Part shown: piece after piece, positions 1 through 10,814 of the stretch | Layout: each line of letters starts with the position of its first letter | Numbering within the stretch: position 1 is the stretch's first letter | Assembly: GCA_022842595.1 (NCBI GenBank) | Contig: JALHPF010000032.1 | Location: 1 to 64,000, forward strand | Length of the DNA: 64,000 bases | Direction of reading: 5' to 3' | From: Rubrivivax sp. | GTDB taxonomy: Bacteria; Pseudomonadota; Gammaproteobacteria; Burkholderiales; Burkholderiaceae_C | The notes under the pieces: model-generated | What the model was told of the DNA's origin: nothing | Databases searched by the model: none | The model's input: only the letters and a program-made list of their open reading frames with translations | Translations under genes and position numbers: made by a program

Positions 1-135
1 AGGCTCATGGGCGGCCGAAGGCGGGGGACATGAGCGGAAGGGGCCACCCGGCTCGCCCAGCCCAGGGACCCACATCGACAGCCGAAGGGGTCCGAGCGAA
101 CGACCGCAACGGGCCGAAAACCGACGTCACCAGAA

Positions 136-165
136 AACAAAAAACCCGCCAGCGGCGGGTTTTTC
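136..165. terminator. Bidirectional intrinsic terminator beyond rpmG
   Basis: A 7-bp perfect stem (ACCCGCC / GGCGGGT, loop AGC) is flanked by an A-run on the left and a T-run on the right. On the minus strand it therefore ends in a T-tract just after rpmG, and on the plus strand it also has a T-run. Positions 1-135 upstream of it hold no gene I can support. Confidence 0.85.
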
Positions 166-183
166 ATCGGGAGGCCTGTTGCC

Positions 184-354
184 TCACTTCAGCTTGATTT
201 CCTTGTACAGCACGTGCTTGCGTGCCTTCGGATCGAACTTCAGGAATTCCAGCTTCTGGGGCGTGGTCTTCTTGTTCTTGCTGGTGGTGTAGAAATGGCC
301 GGTACCCGCAGTGGATTCCAGCTTGATCTTTTCGCGTCCGCCTTTGCTCGCCAT
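184..354 (-). CDS. rpmG: 50S ribosomal protein L33
   Basis: This 56-residue basic protein is a component of the large ribosomal subunit. The translation begins [20 protein letters not shown] and ends YKEIKLK, which is the bacterial L33 pattern with the TTSKNK segment in the middle. It lacks the CxxC pairs of the zinc-binding L33 form, so it is the zinc-independent type. It lies 23 bp downstream of rpmB on the same strand, the usual rpmB-rpmG operon, and is followed by a strong terminator. The ATG start is fixed by the conserved N-terminus. Confidence 0.97.
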   Translation of the reverse strand: MASKGGREKIKLESTAGTGHFYTTSKNKKTTPQKLEFLKFDPKARKHVLYKEIKLK

Positions 355-377
355 GGTGTGCTCCTAGTGTGACGGGA

Positions 378-611
378 TCAGATTTCGTGGCGGGCGCGGA
401 GGTCGGCCACGACCACGTCGATGCCCTTCTTGTCGATCAGGCGCAAGGCAGCGTTGCTCACGCGCAGACGCACCCAGCGGTTCTCGGTCTCGACCCAGAA
501 GCGGCGGTACTGCAGGTTGGGCAACCAACGACGCTTGGTCTTGTTGTTGGCGTGCGAGACGTTGTTGCCCACCATGGGGCCCTTGCCGGTAACTTGACAG
601 ACGCGTGCCAT
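378..611 (-). CDS. rpmB: 50S ribosomal protein L28
   Basis: This is the 77-residue large-subunit ribosomal protein L28. The start is placed at the ATG giving [20 protein letters not shown], the invariant N-terminus of L28. An in-frame ATG ten codons upstream would add a non-conserved extension and is rejected. The middle carries the [11 protein letters not shown] motif typical of the family. It is first in the rpmB-rpmG operon, so a promoter should lie in the 612-752 gap shared with the end of trxB. I saw no decisive promoter boxes there. Confidence 0.97.
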   Translation of the reverse strand: MARVCQVTGKGPMVGNNVSHANNKTKRRWLPNLQYRRFWVETENRWVRLRVSNAALRLIDKKGIDVVVADLRARHEI

Positions 612-752
612 GACGCTCTCCTGGGGATGCTGCAAGAACACACCCGCTGGAGCGTTCTTGGGTTAGGTTGGACGACTGCCGCAGTCGCGTGACTTGCGGC
701 AAAGCCCGCGAGTATAGCGCGCTTCTGGCGATGTTTCGTCCGGCTGCGCTCG

Positions 753-1775
<1,023 letters not shown>

Positions 1776-1924
1776 TCAGGGGCAGATCGGGTTGCTTGGG
1801 ATCCGCCGCAAGTCCCCCAATCGGCACAATAGCGCGATTCTTGCAGACCCGGCCTGGCAACGGCCGCTGCATGAACAGCCTGGCAACGGGCATACAAAAA
1901 GGCAACAACAAGAGGAGCCTGTCG

Positions 1925-2593
1925 ATGTCGATGCTGTCCAACCTGGATCTGATCCGCCGTGTACCCCTGTTCTCGATGCTCACCGCCGAACAGGCCCAGG
2001 CCATCGCCGACAGCGTTGTAAAGCGGCGTTTCCGTCGCGGAGAACTGGTGGTGGAACAGGGCCGCAAGAGCAATGCACTGTTCATCCTGCTGAACGGCCG
2101 TGCCCGGGTCCTGACGGCCGACACACGCGGTCGTGAAGTCATCCTGGCGGTGCTGGAAAGCGGCGACTACGTCGGCGAGATGAGTCTCATCGACAACGAA
2201 CCCCATTCGGCGACGGTGCGCGCCGAAATCCAGACCGACATGCTCGTGCTCGCTCGCGCCGATTTCGCTCGCTGCCTGCCCGAGAACAGCACGCTCAGCT
2301 ACGGCATCATGCGCGGCCTCGTCAAGCGCCTGCGCAATGCCGACCGGCAGATCGAGTCGCTGGCTCTACTCGACGTCTACGGCCGCGTCGCCCGCACGCT
2401 GCTGGACATGGCCGAAGAGGTGGAAGGTGTCAAGACCATTCGCCACAAGGTCAGCCGCCAGGACATGGCCAAGGTGGTGGGTGCCTCGCGCGAGATGGTC
2501 AGCCGGGTGATGAAGGACCTGGAAGAGCGTGGCGTGATCGAGACCCAGGACAACGGCTGGGTCGTCATCAAGGAACGGCTGCAAAACGACTGA
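1925..2593 (+). CDS. CRP/FNR-family transcriptional regulator
   Basis: This 222-residue regulator has an N-terminal cyclic-nucleotide-binding beta-roll (about 20-120), a dimerisation helix and a C-terminal winged helix (VSRQDMAKVVGASREMVSRV, about 175-195). It lacks the N-terminal cysteines of FNR, so it is not an Fe-S oxygen sensor. In the effector pocket the Gly-Glu pair is kept (YVGEMSL), but the segment where CRP has Arg-Ser reads PHSATV, so the phosphate-binding arginine is replaced by histidine. Whether cAMP is the ligand is therefore open. The start was set at ATG 1925 because AGGAG lies seven bases upstream. An open frame extends further upstream but looks non-coding. Confidence 0.9.
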   Translation: MSMLSNLDLIRRVPLFSMLTAEQAQAIADSVVKRRFRRGELVVEQGRKSNALFILLNGRARVLTADTRGREVILAVLESGDYVGEMSLIDNEPHSATVRAEIQTDMLVLARADFARCLPENSTLSYGIMRGLVKRLRNADRQIESLALLDVYGRVARTLLDMAEEVEGVKTIRHKVSRQDMAKVVGASREMVSRVMKDLEERGVIETQDNGWVVIKERLQND

Positions 2594-2637
2594 CCTCGGG
2601 CGCCCGGGCGACACGGCCCGCAGCGCTGAGCTTCGGC

Positions 2638-2643
2638 CACAAT
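2638..2643 (+). promoter_or_regulatory. Putative -10 element giving a leaderless ftsK message
   Basis: CACAAT ends seven bases before the ftsK ATG, so transcription would start at or next to the start codon. No Shine-Dalgarno site precedes the gene. No convincing -35 box is visible, so this is tentative. Confidence 0.3.
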
Positions 2644-2650
2644 CGTCGCC

Positions 2651-5017
2651 ATGAGTTTTCCGCTGGGTGCCATGCGCGGCGAGGGCTTCGCGCCTGCGCC
2701 AGAAACAAATGCCCTCGGGTCGCCGCCCTTGTGGCGCCGTCAGGTCGGCCTGGTGGCTGCAGCCATCGGCTGGCTGCTGTTCACCCTGGCGATGCTCAGC
2801 CACAGCCCGGCCGACCCGGGCTTCACGACATCGGGCACCGGCGAAAGCATCCGTAACCAGGTCGGCCTGCTCGGGGCTCGGGTGGCCGATCTGTCGTATT
2901 TCCTGCTGGGCTTTTCGGCCTGGTGGCTGGTGCCGGTGGGGCTGCGCGCCTGGCTCGGCGGCCTGGCTCGGCTGCTGCGCCCCGCCGATGACGCCACCCC
3001 CCCGGCCCCGGCCCCGGCCTGGCCGCGCTGGGCTTTCTGGCTGGGGCTGGCGCTGCTGCTGGGGGCCAGCACGGCACTGGAATGGACGCGCCTGTATCGC
3101 TGGGAAACGCTGTTGCCTGGGCATGCCGGTGGCGTGCTCGGTCATCTGCTGGGCCCGCTGTCGATGCGCTGGCTGGGCTTTGCTGGCTCGGGCGTGTTGT
3201 GGATCGCCCTGCTCGTCATCGGCATGGGACTGGCGCTCCGCTTTTCCTGGGTAGCCTTGGCCGACACCATCGGTGAAAGGCTCGACCGCCTGCGCGAACG
3301 CCGCCAGGGCCAGATCGAACAACAGGAAGACCGCCGCATCGGCGAGCAGGCCTTGCGCGAGCGCGAGCTGGAGGTCGATGAACTGCGCGCCGACGCCGAC
3401 GATGCACCCTTGCATGCGCCCATCGTCATCGCATCGGCGGCACCCGAGATCCAGCCGTCGCAACGTGTCATCAAGGAACGGCAGAAGCCGCTGTTTGCCG
3501 AACTCGTGCAGACCCGGCTGCCTCAGGTGGACCTGCTGGACGGCGTGGACACCGCCCGCAATCGCGAGCAGACCGTCACCCCCGAGTCACTGGAGATGAC
3601 GAGCCGGCTGATCGAAAAGAAGCTGAAGGACTTCGGCGTCGAAGTGCGCGTGGTGGCGGCTTCACCTGGCCCCGTGATCACGCGTTACGAGATCGAGCCC
3701 GCCACGGGTGTGAAGGGCGGGCAGGTGGTGAACCTGGCGAAGGACCTGGCGCGTTCGCTGTCGCTGGTGAGCATCCGCGTCGTCGAGGTGATCCCGGGCA
3801 AGAACACCATGGCCCTGGAACTGCCCAACGCACGCCGCCAGACCATCAGGCTGAGCGAGATCCTGGGTTCCGACGTCTACAACCAGGCTGCGTCGATGCT
3901 GACGATGGGACTGGGCAAGGACATCGTCGGCAACCCGGTGGTGGCCGACCTGGCGAAGATGCCTCACTGCCTGGTGGCCGGCACCACCGGTTCGGGCAAG
4001 AGCGTGGGCATCAACGCGATGATCCTGAGCCTGCTCTACAAGGCCGAGGCGCGCGATGTACGGCTCATCCTCATCGACCCGAAGATGCTCGAGATGAGCG
4101 TCTACGAAGGCATCCCGCACCTGCTGGCGCCCGTGGTCACCGACATGAAGCAGGCCGCCAACGCCCTGAACTGGGCAGTGGGCGAGATGGAACGCCGTTA
4201 CAAGCTGATGAGCAAGCTGGGCGTACGCAACCTGGGTGGCTACAACAAGAAGATCGGCGAAAGCGAGGAGCGCGGCGAAAAGATCGGCAACCCTTTCAGT
4301 CTGACGCCCGACGCGCCCGAACCGCTGGAGCGGCTGCCGCATGTGGTGATCGTGATCGACGAACTTGCCGACCTGATGATGGTGGTGGGCAAGAAGATCG
4401 AGGAACTCATCGCCCGCCTGGCGCAGAAGGCGCGTGCCGCCGGAATTCACCTGATCCTGGCGACGCAGCGGCCCAGCGTCGACGTGATCACGGGCCTGAT
4501 CAAGGCCAACATCCCGACGCGCCTGAGCTTCCAGGTCAGCAGCAAGATCGACAGCCGCACGATCCTGGACCAGATGGGCGCCGAAGCGCTGCTGGGTCAG
4601 GGCGACATGCTCTACCTGACGCCCGGTGGCGGCCTGCCGGTGCGGGTGCACGGCGCTTTCGTCAGCGACGAAGAGGTGCATCGTGTCGTCAGCTACCTGA
4701 AGACCCAGGGCGAGCCCAACTACATCGAAGGCATCCTCGAAGGCGGCACCCTTGAAGGCGGCGAGGCCGATGCCGCACTGGGGGGTGGTGGCGGTGGCGA
4801 CATCGGCCCTGGCGGCGAAAGCAACGCGCTGTACGACCAGGCCGTTGCCATCGTGCTGCAGCACCGCAAGGCCAGCATCTCGCTGGTGCAGCGCCACCTG
4901 CGCATCGGCTACAACCGGGCCGCGAGGTTGCTGGAACAAATGGAGCTGCAGGGAGTCGTATCAGGCATGGGGCACAACGGCAACCGGGACATCCTTGTCC
5001 CGAAACGAGACGAATGA
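2651..5017 (+). CDS. ftsK: DNA translocase FtsK
   Basis: This 788-residue septal DNA pump moves chromosome termini and activates XerCD at dif. Order seen: four hydrophobic membrane segments in the first ~190 residues, a short charged linker with a coiled-coil-like stretch (about 215-260), the alpha/beta motor with Walker A GTTGSGKS (about 442-449) and Walker [11 protein letters not shown], and a C-terminal gamma winged-helix domain ([20 protein letters not shown]) that reads KOPS sites. It is much shorter than E. coli FtsK because the Pro/Gln-rich linker is nearly absent, which is usual in this group. It is the first gene of ftsK-lolA-rarA and overlaps lolA by four bases (ATGA). Confidence 0.97.
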   Translation: MSFPLGAMRGEGFAPAPETNALGSPPLWRRQVGLVAAAIGWLLFTLAMLSHSPADPGFTTSGTGESIRNQVGLLGARVADLSYFLLGFSAWWLVPVGLRAWLGGLARLLRPADDATPPAPAPAWPRWAFWLGLALLLGASTALEWTRLYRWETLLPGHAGGVLGHLLGPLSMRWLGFAGSGVLWIALLVIGMGLALRFSWVALADTIGERLDRLRERRQGQIEQQEDRRIGEQALRERELEVDELRADADDAPLHAPIVIASAAPEIQPSQRVIKERQKPLFAELVQTRLPQVDLLDGVDTARNREQTVTPESLEMTSRLIEKKLKDFGVEVRVVAASPGPVITRYEIEPATGVKGGQVVNLAKDLARSLSLVSIRVVEVIPGKNTMALELPNARRQTIRLSEILGSDVYNQAASMLTMGLGKDIVGNPVVADLAKMPHCLVAGTTGSGKSVGINAMILSLLYKAEARDVRLILIDPKMLEMSVYEGIPHLLAPVVTDMKQAANALNWAVGEMERRYKLMSKLGVRNLGGYNKKIGESEERGEKIGNPFSLTPDAPEPLERLPHVVIVIDELADLMMVVGKKIEELIARLAQKARAAGIHLILATQRPSVDVITGLIKANIPTRLSFQVSSKIDSRTILDQMGAEALLGQGDMLYLTPGGGLPVRVHGAFVSDEEVHRVVSYLKTQGEPNYIEGILEGGTLEGGEADAALGGGGGGDIGPGGESNALYDQAVAIVLQHRKASISLVQRHLRIGYNRAARLLEQMELQGVVSGMGHNGNRDILVPKRDE

Positions 5018-5679
5018 ACTTCACTTTCAAGCCTGTCCGGTCCTGGAGCCCGGCCCTGGGCCTTTCGCTCAGCCTATCCCTCAGCCTCTTTCTCGGCCTG
5101 ATGGCCAGCTCTGGCCTGGCCCATGCCGACGCCGTGGGCACGCTGCGTGAGTTCGTGCGCGACGTGAAGTCGGGCAAGGCCGCCTTCACGCAAACGGTGA
5201 CCGCTGCCGATGGCGTGCGCAAGAAAACGTCCAGCGGCGACTTCGAATTCGTGCGGCCGGACCGCTTCCGGTTTGCCTATACCAAGCCGTTCGAACAACT
5301 CATCGTGGCCGACGGCCAGAAGGTCTGGATCTTCGACACCGACCTGAACCAGGCCAGCTCGCGGGCCATTGGCAAGGCGCTGGGGGCTACGCCGGCAGCG
5401 CTGCTGGCTGGTGCATCGCTGGAAGCCGATTTCGTGCTGAGCAACGCGCCTGCGGCCGATGGCCTGGAGTGGGCGCTGGCCACGCCGAAGGCCAAGGACG
5501 GTGCGTTCCAGAGCATGCGCGTGGGCTTCAAGGGCCGGGAGCTCGCAGCGGTCGAGATCCTCGACAGCTTCGGCCAGCGGTCGCTGCTGCGCTTCGCAGC
5601 CTTTGCGCCGAACGCCGTGATTGCCGCCGACCGCTTCCGTTTCGTGCCGCCGGCCGGCGCCGACGTCATCGAACAGTAG
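5014..5679 (+). CDS. lolA: Outer-membrane lipoprotein carrier protein LolA
   Basis: This 221-residue periplasmic chaperone carries lipoproteins from LolCDE to LolB at the outer membrane. It opens with a signal peptide (hydrophobic stretch to about residue 37, ending LAHADA). The mature part has LolA signatures: [38 protein letters not shown] and [11 protein letters not shown]. It is translationally coupled to ftsK by an ATGA overlap and lies 12 bp before rarA. The ftsK-lolA-rarA order is conserved in beta- and gammaproteobacteria. The window contains several lipoproteins that would be clients. Confidence 0.95.
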   Translation: MNFTFKPVRSWSPALGLSLSLSLSLFLGLMASSGLAHADAVGTLREFVRDVKSGKAAFTQTVTAADGVRKKTSSGDFEFVRPDRFRFAYTKPFEQLIVADGQKVWIFDTDLNQASSRAIGKALGATPAALLAGASLEADFVLSNAPAADGLEWALATPKAKDGAFQSMRVGFKGRELAAVEILDSFGQRSLLRFAAFAPNAVIAADRFRFVPPAGADVIEQ

Positions 5680-5691
5680 CTTCCCGCGCCC

Positions 5692-7014
5692 ATGCAGGAC
5701 AGCCTGTTCGAGGGCGAGCCGCCGTCGCCGGGCGGCCTGCCGCCCCTGGCCGAACGGCTGCGGCCGAAGCAGTTGCAGGACGTGGTGGGGCAGCGCCACC
5801 TGCTGGCGCCAGGGCGGCCGCTGCATCTGGCCTTCAGTACACGGCGGCTGCCGTCGATCATCCTCTGGGGCCCACCGGGCGTCGGCAAGACCACGCTGGC
5901 GCGGCTGCTGGCCGGTGCCACCGAGGCGCACTTCATCACCCTGTCGGCCGTGCTCGCGGGTGTGAAGGACATCCGCGAAGCGGTCGAGCAGGCGCGCGCG
6001 TTGCAGCAGGCCGGCCGCGCGACGGTGGTCTTCGTCGACGAGGTGCACCGCTTCAACAAGGCGCAGCAGGACGCGTTCCTGCCGCATGTCGAGTCGGGGC
6101 TGTTCAGCTTCATCGGTGCGACCACCGAGAACCCGTCGTTCGAGGTCAATGCCGCACTCCTGTCGCGGGCCAGCGTGCATGTGCTGCAGTCGCTGGCCGA
6201 CGATGAATTGGCCGAACTGCTGACCCGTGGCCAGGCCCTGCTGGCGGCGCCGCCCTTGAGCGCAGGCGCACGCACGCAGCTGCTGGCCCACGCCGACGGC
6301 GACGCCCGGCGTTTGCTCAACGCCTACGAGAACCTGGTGGCAGCGCATCCTGGCGCCGCGGAGCTCGACGAAACCCGGCTCGAGCAGACCCTGGGCCAGA
6401 TGCTCAGGCGCAGCGACAAGGGCGGCGATGTCTTCTACGACCAGATCTCGGCGCTGCACAAGTCGGTGCGCGGCAGCGACCCCGACGGCACGCTGTACTG
6501 GCTGGCGCGCATGCTCGACGGTGGCATGGACCCGCGCTACATGGCCCGCCGCCTGGTCCGCATGGCCTGTGAAGACATCGGTCTGGCCGACCCCCGTGCG
6601 CTACGCCTGGCACTGGACGCGGCCGAGGTCTACGAACGGCTGGGTTCACCCGAAGGCGAACTCGCCCTGGCCGAGGCCGCGGTGTTCCTGGCCATGGCGC
6701 CAAAGTCCAACGCGGTCTACACGGCCTGGAACAGCGTGCGCGCCTTGGTGCAGGGCGACGGCACACGGCCCGTGCCGGCACACCTGCGCAATGCGCCGAC
6801 GCGGCTGATGAAGGACCTGGGGCACGGCGCCGGCTACCGTTATGCGCACGACGAGCCCGGCGCGTTTGCCGCTGGTGTCGACTATCTCCCTGAAGGCTTG
6901 ACCGGCCGCCAGTTCTACGAACCCGCGCCCCGCGGGCTCGAACTGCGCATCGGCGAGCGCCTGACGGAACTGCGCGCGCTGAATGCCGAAGCCAAGGGTT
7001 CGGGCCGGGGGTAG
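5692..7014 (+). CDS. rarA: Replication-associated recombination protein A (AAA+ ATPase)
   Basis: This 440-residue AAA+ protein of the RarA/MgsA/WRNIP1 family acts at stalled replication forks. Walker A is GPPGVGKTT (about residue 60), Walker B is VVFVDEVHRFNKAQQD, followed by sensor-1 IGATTENPSFEVN. The C-terminal half has the family's tetramerisation region (KSVRGSDPDGTLYWLARMLDGG) and the MAPKSNAVY motif. Length and gene order after lolA are typical. The N-terminus carries a QDSLF motif resembling a beta-clamp-binding peptide. This is an inference from sequence only. Confidence 0.95.
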   Translation: MQDSLFEGEPPSPGGLPPLAERLRPKQLQDVVGQRHLLAPGRPLHLAFSTRRLPSIILWGPPGVGKTTLARLLAGATEAHFITLSAVLAGVKDIREAVEQARALQQAGRATVVFVDEVHRFNKAQQDAFLPHVESGLFSFIGATTENPSFEVNAALLSRASVHVLQSLADDELAELLTRGQALLAAPPLSAGARTQLLAHADGDARRLLNAYENLVAAHPGAAELDETRLEQTLGQMLRRSDKGGDVFYDQISALHKSVRGSDPDGTLYWLARMLDGGMDPRYMARRLVRMACEDIGLADPRALRLALDAAEVYERLGSPEGELALAEAAVFLAMAPKSNAVYTAWNSVRALVQGDGTRPVPAHLRNAPTRLMKDLGHGAGYRYAHDEPGAFAAGVDYLPEGLTGRQFYEPAPRGLELRIGERLTELRALNAEAKGSGRG

Positions 7015-7137
7015 GTAAGTCCCACAACGGCTGGTCGAGGGCGCCGCCTAGAATCGCGCCGCACGGAAGGCCGGCCAGCTTCTTGCATGGCCTGTGCCTG
7101 CAGACAAGCACGCAGTGACTCAGGAGCCTTCTTCTCG

Positions 7138-8061
7138 ATGGAAACATTCTTCCAGCAGATCATCAACGGTCTGGTGCTCGGCAGCATGTATGCCCTGGTG
7201 GCCTTGGGTTACACCATGGTCTACGGCATCATCAACCTCATCAACTTCGCACACGGCGAGGTGCTGATGGTTGGCGCCCTGGTCAGCTGGACCGTCGTCA
7301 CGGCCATGGCCGAAAGCGGCATCCCTGGCTGGTTCCTGATGCTGATCTCGGTGGCCTGTGCCATCACGGTCTGCGCGGCGCTGAACTTCAGCATCGAGAA
7401 GCTGGCCTACCGGCCGCTGCGCAATGCTCCGAGGCTGGCACCCCTGATCACGGCCATGGGCATGAGCCTGCTGCTGCAGACGCTGGCCATGATCATCTGG
7501 AAGCCCAACCCCAAGCCCTACCCGCTGCTGCTGCCCACCGAGCCCATCAATCTGGGCGGGCCCGTCATCAGCGTCACGCAGTGCCTGATCCTGGGCCTGA
7601 CGGCGGTCATCCTGGCTGGGTTGATGTACCTGGTGAACAAGACCAAGCTCGGCCGCGCCATGCGCGCAACCGCCGAGAACCCGCGTGTGGCCGCCCTGAT
7701 GGGCGTGAAGCCCGACATGGTGATCTCGGCCACCTTCGTCATCGGCGCGGCTCTGGCCGCGGTGGCCGGCATCATGTGGGCGGCCAACTACGGCACGGTC
7801 CAGCATTCGATGGGCTTCCTGCCGGGCCTCAAGGCCTTCACCGCGGCGGTGCTGGGCGGTATCGGCAACCTGGCTGGTGCGGTCGTGGGCGGCATCCTGC
7901 TGGGGCTGGTGGAAGCGCTCGGCGCCGGCTACCTGGGTGCGCTGACAGGTGGAATCCTGGGCAGCCACTACGCCGACATCTTTGCCTTCGTCGCACTCAT
8001 CCTGGTGCTGACGCTGCGGCCGCAGGGGCTGCTGGGCGAACGTGTGGCCGACCGGGCCTGA
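7138..8061 (+). CDS. livH: Branched-chain amino acid ABC transporter, permease LivH
   Basis: This 307-residue inner-membrane permease with about eight hydrophobic segments is one half of the LivHM channel. The start METFFQQIINGLVLGSMYAL matches LivH N-termini, and AGGAGC precedes it at a workable distance. An in-frame ATG at 7087 would add 17 non-hydrophobic residues and is rejected. The motif GRAMRATAENPRVAALMGV, the cytoplasmic loop that docks onto the ATPase, is present. A TAGAAT box at 7049-7054 may be the -10 of the liv operon promoter. Confidence 0.95.
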   Translation: METFFQQIINGLVLGSMYALVALGYTMVYGIINLINFAHGEVLMVGALVSWTVVTAMAESGIPGWFLMLISVACAITVCAALNFSIEKLAYRPLRNAPRLAPLITAMGMSLLLQTLAMIIWKPNPKPYPLLLPTEPINLGGPVISVTQCLILGLTAVILAGLMYLVNKTKLGRAMRATAENPRVAALMGVKPDMVISATFVIGAALAAVAGIMWAANYGTVQHSMGFLPGLKAFTAAVLGGIGNLAGAVVGGILLGLVEALGAGYLGALTGGILGSHYADIFAFVALILVLTLRPQGLLGERVADRA

Positions 8062-8071
8062 GGCACAGACC

Positions 8072-9175
8072 ATGCAGAACAAGATCATCGTCTTCGTGTT
8101 GTGCGCCATCGGCCTGATGGCACTGCCGCTGCTCATGCAGGCCGGTGGCCTGGGTGCCGGCTGGGTGCGCATCCTGGCGCTGGCCATGCTGTACGTGCTG
8201 CTGGCCCTGGGCCTGAACATCGTGGTGGGCTATGCCGGTCTTCTCGATCTGGGCTTCGTGGCCTTCTACGCCGTCGGCGCCTACATGTACGCGCTGCTGG
8301 CCAGCCCGCACCTGAGCGAGAACTTCGCCTGGATCGCTGCGGCCTTCCCGAACGGCCTGCACTCACCCATCTGGCTGGTCATTCCGCTGGCCGCAGGCCT
8401 GGCTGCCACCGCCGGGGTGCTGCTGGGGACACCGGTGCTGAAGCTGCGGGGCGACTACCTGGCCATCGTCACGCTGGGTTTCGGCGAAATCATTCGCGTG
8501 TTCATGAACAACCTCGAACACCCGATCAACATCACCAATGGGCCGCGCGGGCTGGACCGTATCGATTCGCTCAGCTTCTTCGGCATGGATTTCGGCAAAC
8601 GCCTGGAGATCGGCGGTTTCGTCATTCCTTCGGTCACGCTGTACTACTACCTGTTCCTGGTGCTGGTCGTCGTCAGCGTCGTCATCTGCCACCGGCTCGA
8701 GCTGAGCCGCATCGGCCGCGCCTGGATGGCCATCCGCGAAGACGAGATCGCCGCCAAGGCCATGGGCATCAACACCCGCAACATGAAGCTGCTGGCCTTC
8801 GGCATGGGTGCCACGTTTGGTGGCGTCGCTGGTGCCATGTTCGCGTCGTTCCAGGGTTTCGTTTCGCCGGAATCGTTCAGCCTGCAGGAAAGCATCATGA
8901 TCGTGGCCATGGTGGTGCTGGGCGGCATGGGCCACTTGCCAGGCGTGATCCTGGGCGCGGTGCTGCTGGCCGCCTTGCCCGAGGTGCTGCGTTATGTGGC
9001 CGGGCCGCTGCAACAGATGACCGACGGCCGCCTCGACGCGTCGATCCTGCGCCAGCTGCTCATCGCCCTGGCCATGATCTCGATCATGCTGCTGCGCCCA
9101 CGCGGCCTGTGGCCGGCGCGTGAGCACGGCAAGGCTGCGGCAGCGCCCGTGGCAGCGAGCGGGAGCAAGGCATGA
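8072..9175 (+). CDS. livM: Branched-chain amino acid ABC transporter, permease LivM
   Basis: This 367-residue second permease of the Liv importer carries the signature NIVVGYAGLLDLGFVAFYAVGAY near the N-terminus and the coupling-loop motif RAWMAIREDEIAAKAMGIN. It begins ten bases after livH. The ATG at 8072 is chosen over an upstream GTG-type start that would overlap livH and break the hydrophobic N-terminus. Its TGA overlaps the livG ATG by four bases, which indicates translational coupling in a livHMGF operon. Confidence 0.95.
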   Translation: MQNKIIVFVLCAIGLMALPLLMQAGGLGAGWVRILALAMLYVLLALGLNIVVGYAGLLDLGFVAFYAVGAYMYALLASPHLSENFAWIAAAFPNGLHSPIWLVIPLAAGLAATAGVLLGTPVLKLRGDYLAIVTLGFGEIIRVFMNNLEHPINITNGPRGLDRIDSLSFFGMDFGKRLEIGGFVIPSVTLYYYLFLVLVVVSVVICHRLELSRIGRAWMAIREDEIAAKAMGINTRNMKLLAFGMGATFGGVAGAMFASFQGFVSPESFSLQESIMIVAMVVLGGMGHLPGVILGAVLLAALPEVLRYVAGPLQQMTDGRLDASILRQLLIALAMISIMLLRPRGLWPAREHGKAAAAPVAASGSKA

Positions 9176-9939
9176 GCACAGTCCTGCATGTCCAGGGCGT
9201 CAGCAAGCGTTTCGGCGGCCTGCAGGCGTTGTCGGATGTCGGCCTCAAGATCGAGTCGGGGCAGGTCTATGGCCTGATCGGCCCCAACGGTGCCGGCAAG
9301 ACCACCTTCTTCAACGTCATCACCGGCTTGTACACGCCCGACAGCGGCAGCTTCGAACTTGGCGGCCAGCCCTACAAGCCCAGTGCCGTGCACGAAGTGG
9401 CCAAGCAGGGGATCGCGCGGACCTTCCAGAACATCCGCCTGTTTGCCGAGATGACGGCGCTGGAAAACGTGATGGTGGGCCGCCATGTGCGCACGAAGTC
9501 GGGGCTGCTGGGCGCCGTCTTTCGCACCCCTGGCTTCAAGGCCGAAGAAGCCGCCATCGCCCAGCGCGCCCAGGAATTGCTGGACTACGTGGGCATCGGT
9601 CGCTACGCTGATTTTCGCGCCCGCACGCTGAGCTACGGCGACCAGCGCCGCTTGGAGATCGCCCGCGCTCTGGCCACCGACCCCAAGTTGATTGCCCTGG
9701 ACGAGCCGGCTGCCGGCATGAACGCCACCGAAAAGGTGGTGCTGCGTGAGCTGATCGACCGCATCCGCAAGGATGGCCGCACGATCCTGCTCATCGAGCA
9801 CGACGTGAAGCTGGTGATGGGCCTGTGCGACCGCATGACCGTGCTCGACTACGGCAAGCAGATCGCCGAAGGCACGCCGGCGGAAGTCGTGAAGAACGAA
9901 AAGGTGATCGAGGCCTATCTGGGCGCCGGTCAGCATTGA
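9172..9939 (+). CDS. livG: Branched-chain amino acid ABC transporter, ATPase LivG
   Basis: This 255-residue ABC ATPase has Walker A GPNGAGKTT (about 39-47), signature LSYGDQRRLEIARAL and Walker B LIALDEPAAGMN, followed by the LivG-specific EHDVKLVMGLCDR segment. It pairs with LivF to power LivHM. It overlaps livM by ATGA and is followed 21 bp later by livF. Confidence 0.95.
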   Translation: MSTVLHVQGVSKRFGGLQALSDVGLKIESGQVYGLIGPNGAGKTTFFNVITGLYTPDSGSFELGGQPYKPSAVHEVAKQGIARTFQNIRLFAEMTALENVMVGRHVRTKSGLLGAVFRTPGFKAEEAAIAQRAQELLDYVGIGRYADFRARTLSYGDQRRLEIARALATDPKLIALDEPAAGMNATEKVVLRELIDRIRKDGRTILLIEHDVKLVMGLCDRMTVLDYGKQIAEGTPAEVVKNEKVIEAYLGAGQH

Positions 9940-9960
9940 ATCGACCCCGGAAAGCAAGCG

Positions 9961-10674
9961 ATGGCAGCATGCATGTTGAGAGTCTCGGGTCTGAAGGTCG
10001 CCTACGGCGGCATCCAGGCCGTCAAGGGGGTCAGCTTCGAGGTTTTCGAAGGTGAGCTCGTCAGCCTGATCGGTGCCAACGGTGCCGGCAAGACGACGAC
10101 GCTGAAAGCGGTCACCGGCACGCAGGCGGTGGCCGACGGCACGATCGAATACCTGGGCCGTTCGATCAAGGGGCAGGGTGCCTGGGACATGGTCCGCCAG
10201 GGCCTGGTGATGGTGCCGGAAGGCCGCGGCACCTTCACGCGCATGACGATCACCGAAAACCTGCAGATGGGCGCCTTCGTCCGCAACGACAACGAGATCG
10301 ACGCCGACATCGACAAGGTCTTCGAGCTCTTTCCGCGCCTGAAGGAACGCCGCGCCCAGCTCGCCGGCACCATGAGCGGCGGTGAACAGCAGATGCTGGC
10401 GATGGGCCGCGCGCTCATGGCCCGCCCGAAGGTGCTGCTGCTCGACGAACCCAGCATGGGCCTGAGCCCGATCATGGTCGACAAGATCTTCGAGGTCGTG
10501 AACGACATCCACAAGCGTGGCACCACGGTGCTGCTGGTCGAGCAGAACGCCAGCCGCGCCCTGGGCCTGGCCAACCGCGGCTACGTGATGGACTCCGGCG
10601 AGATCACGATGAGCGGCGAGGCCAAGGCCCTGCTCAACGACCCGAAGGTGCGGGCGGCCTACCTGGGCGAGTAA
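9961..10674 (+). CDS. livF: Branched-chain amino acid ABC transporter, ATPase LivF
   Basis: This 237-residue ABC ATPase has Walker A GANGAGKTTT, signature MSGGEQQMLAMGRALM and Walker B LLLDEPSMGLSP. It ends with KVRAAYLGE, the usual LivF C-terminus. GGAAAG lies a few bases before ATG 9961. It is the last gene of livHMGF. No LivJ/LivK periplasmic binding protein gene lies in or beside the operon within this window, so it must be supplied from elsewhere. Confidence 0.95.
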   Translation: MAACMLRVSGLKVAYGGIQAVKGVSFEVFEGELVSLIGANGAGKTTTLKAVTGTQAVADGTIEYLGRSIKGQGAWDMVRQGLVMVPEGRGTFTRMTITENLQMGAFVRNDNEIDADIDKVFELFPRLKERRAQLAGTMSGGEQQMLAMGRALMARPKVLLLDEPSMGLSPIMVDKIFEVVNDIHKRGTTVLLVEQNASRALGLANRGYVMDSGEITMSGEAKALLNDPKVRAAYLGE

Positions 10675-10690
10675 ACCATCACGCGTCGAG

Positions 10691-10718
10691 CCCCGGCCCC
10701 GTTTCGGGGGCCTTGGGG
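10691..10718 (+). terminator. GC-rich hairpin after the liv operon
   Basis: A CCCCGGCCCC arm faces GGGGGCC-TTGGGG across a GTTTC loop, with a small internal mismatch. It lies 16 bp after livF. There is no T-tract, so it is a candidate terminator only. Confidence 0.45.
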
Positions 10719-10814
10719 ACGACAGGCTAGGTGGCTATCATCCGTTCGTTTGGTTACGAGCACCTTCTTTGGGAGAGGGCTGCATCGCTTGGCAACCACC
10801 ACTGGGAGAACAGC

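Noticed and set aside
1-135. Possible short plus-strand ORF starting at ATG 30
   Set aside because: It runs through the rpmG terminator, has no homology-like features and no RBS.
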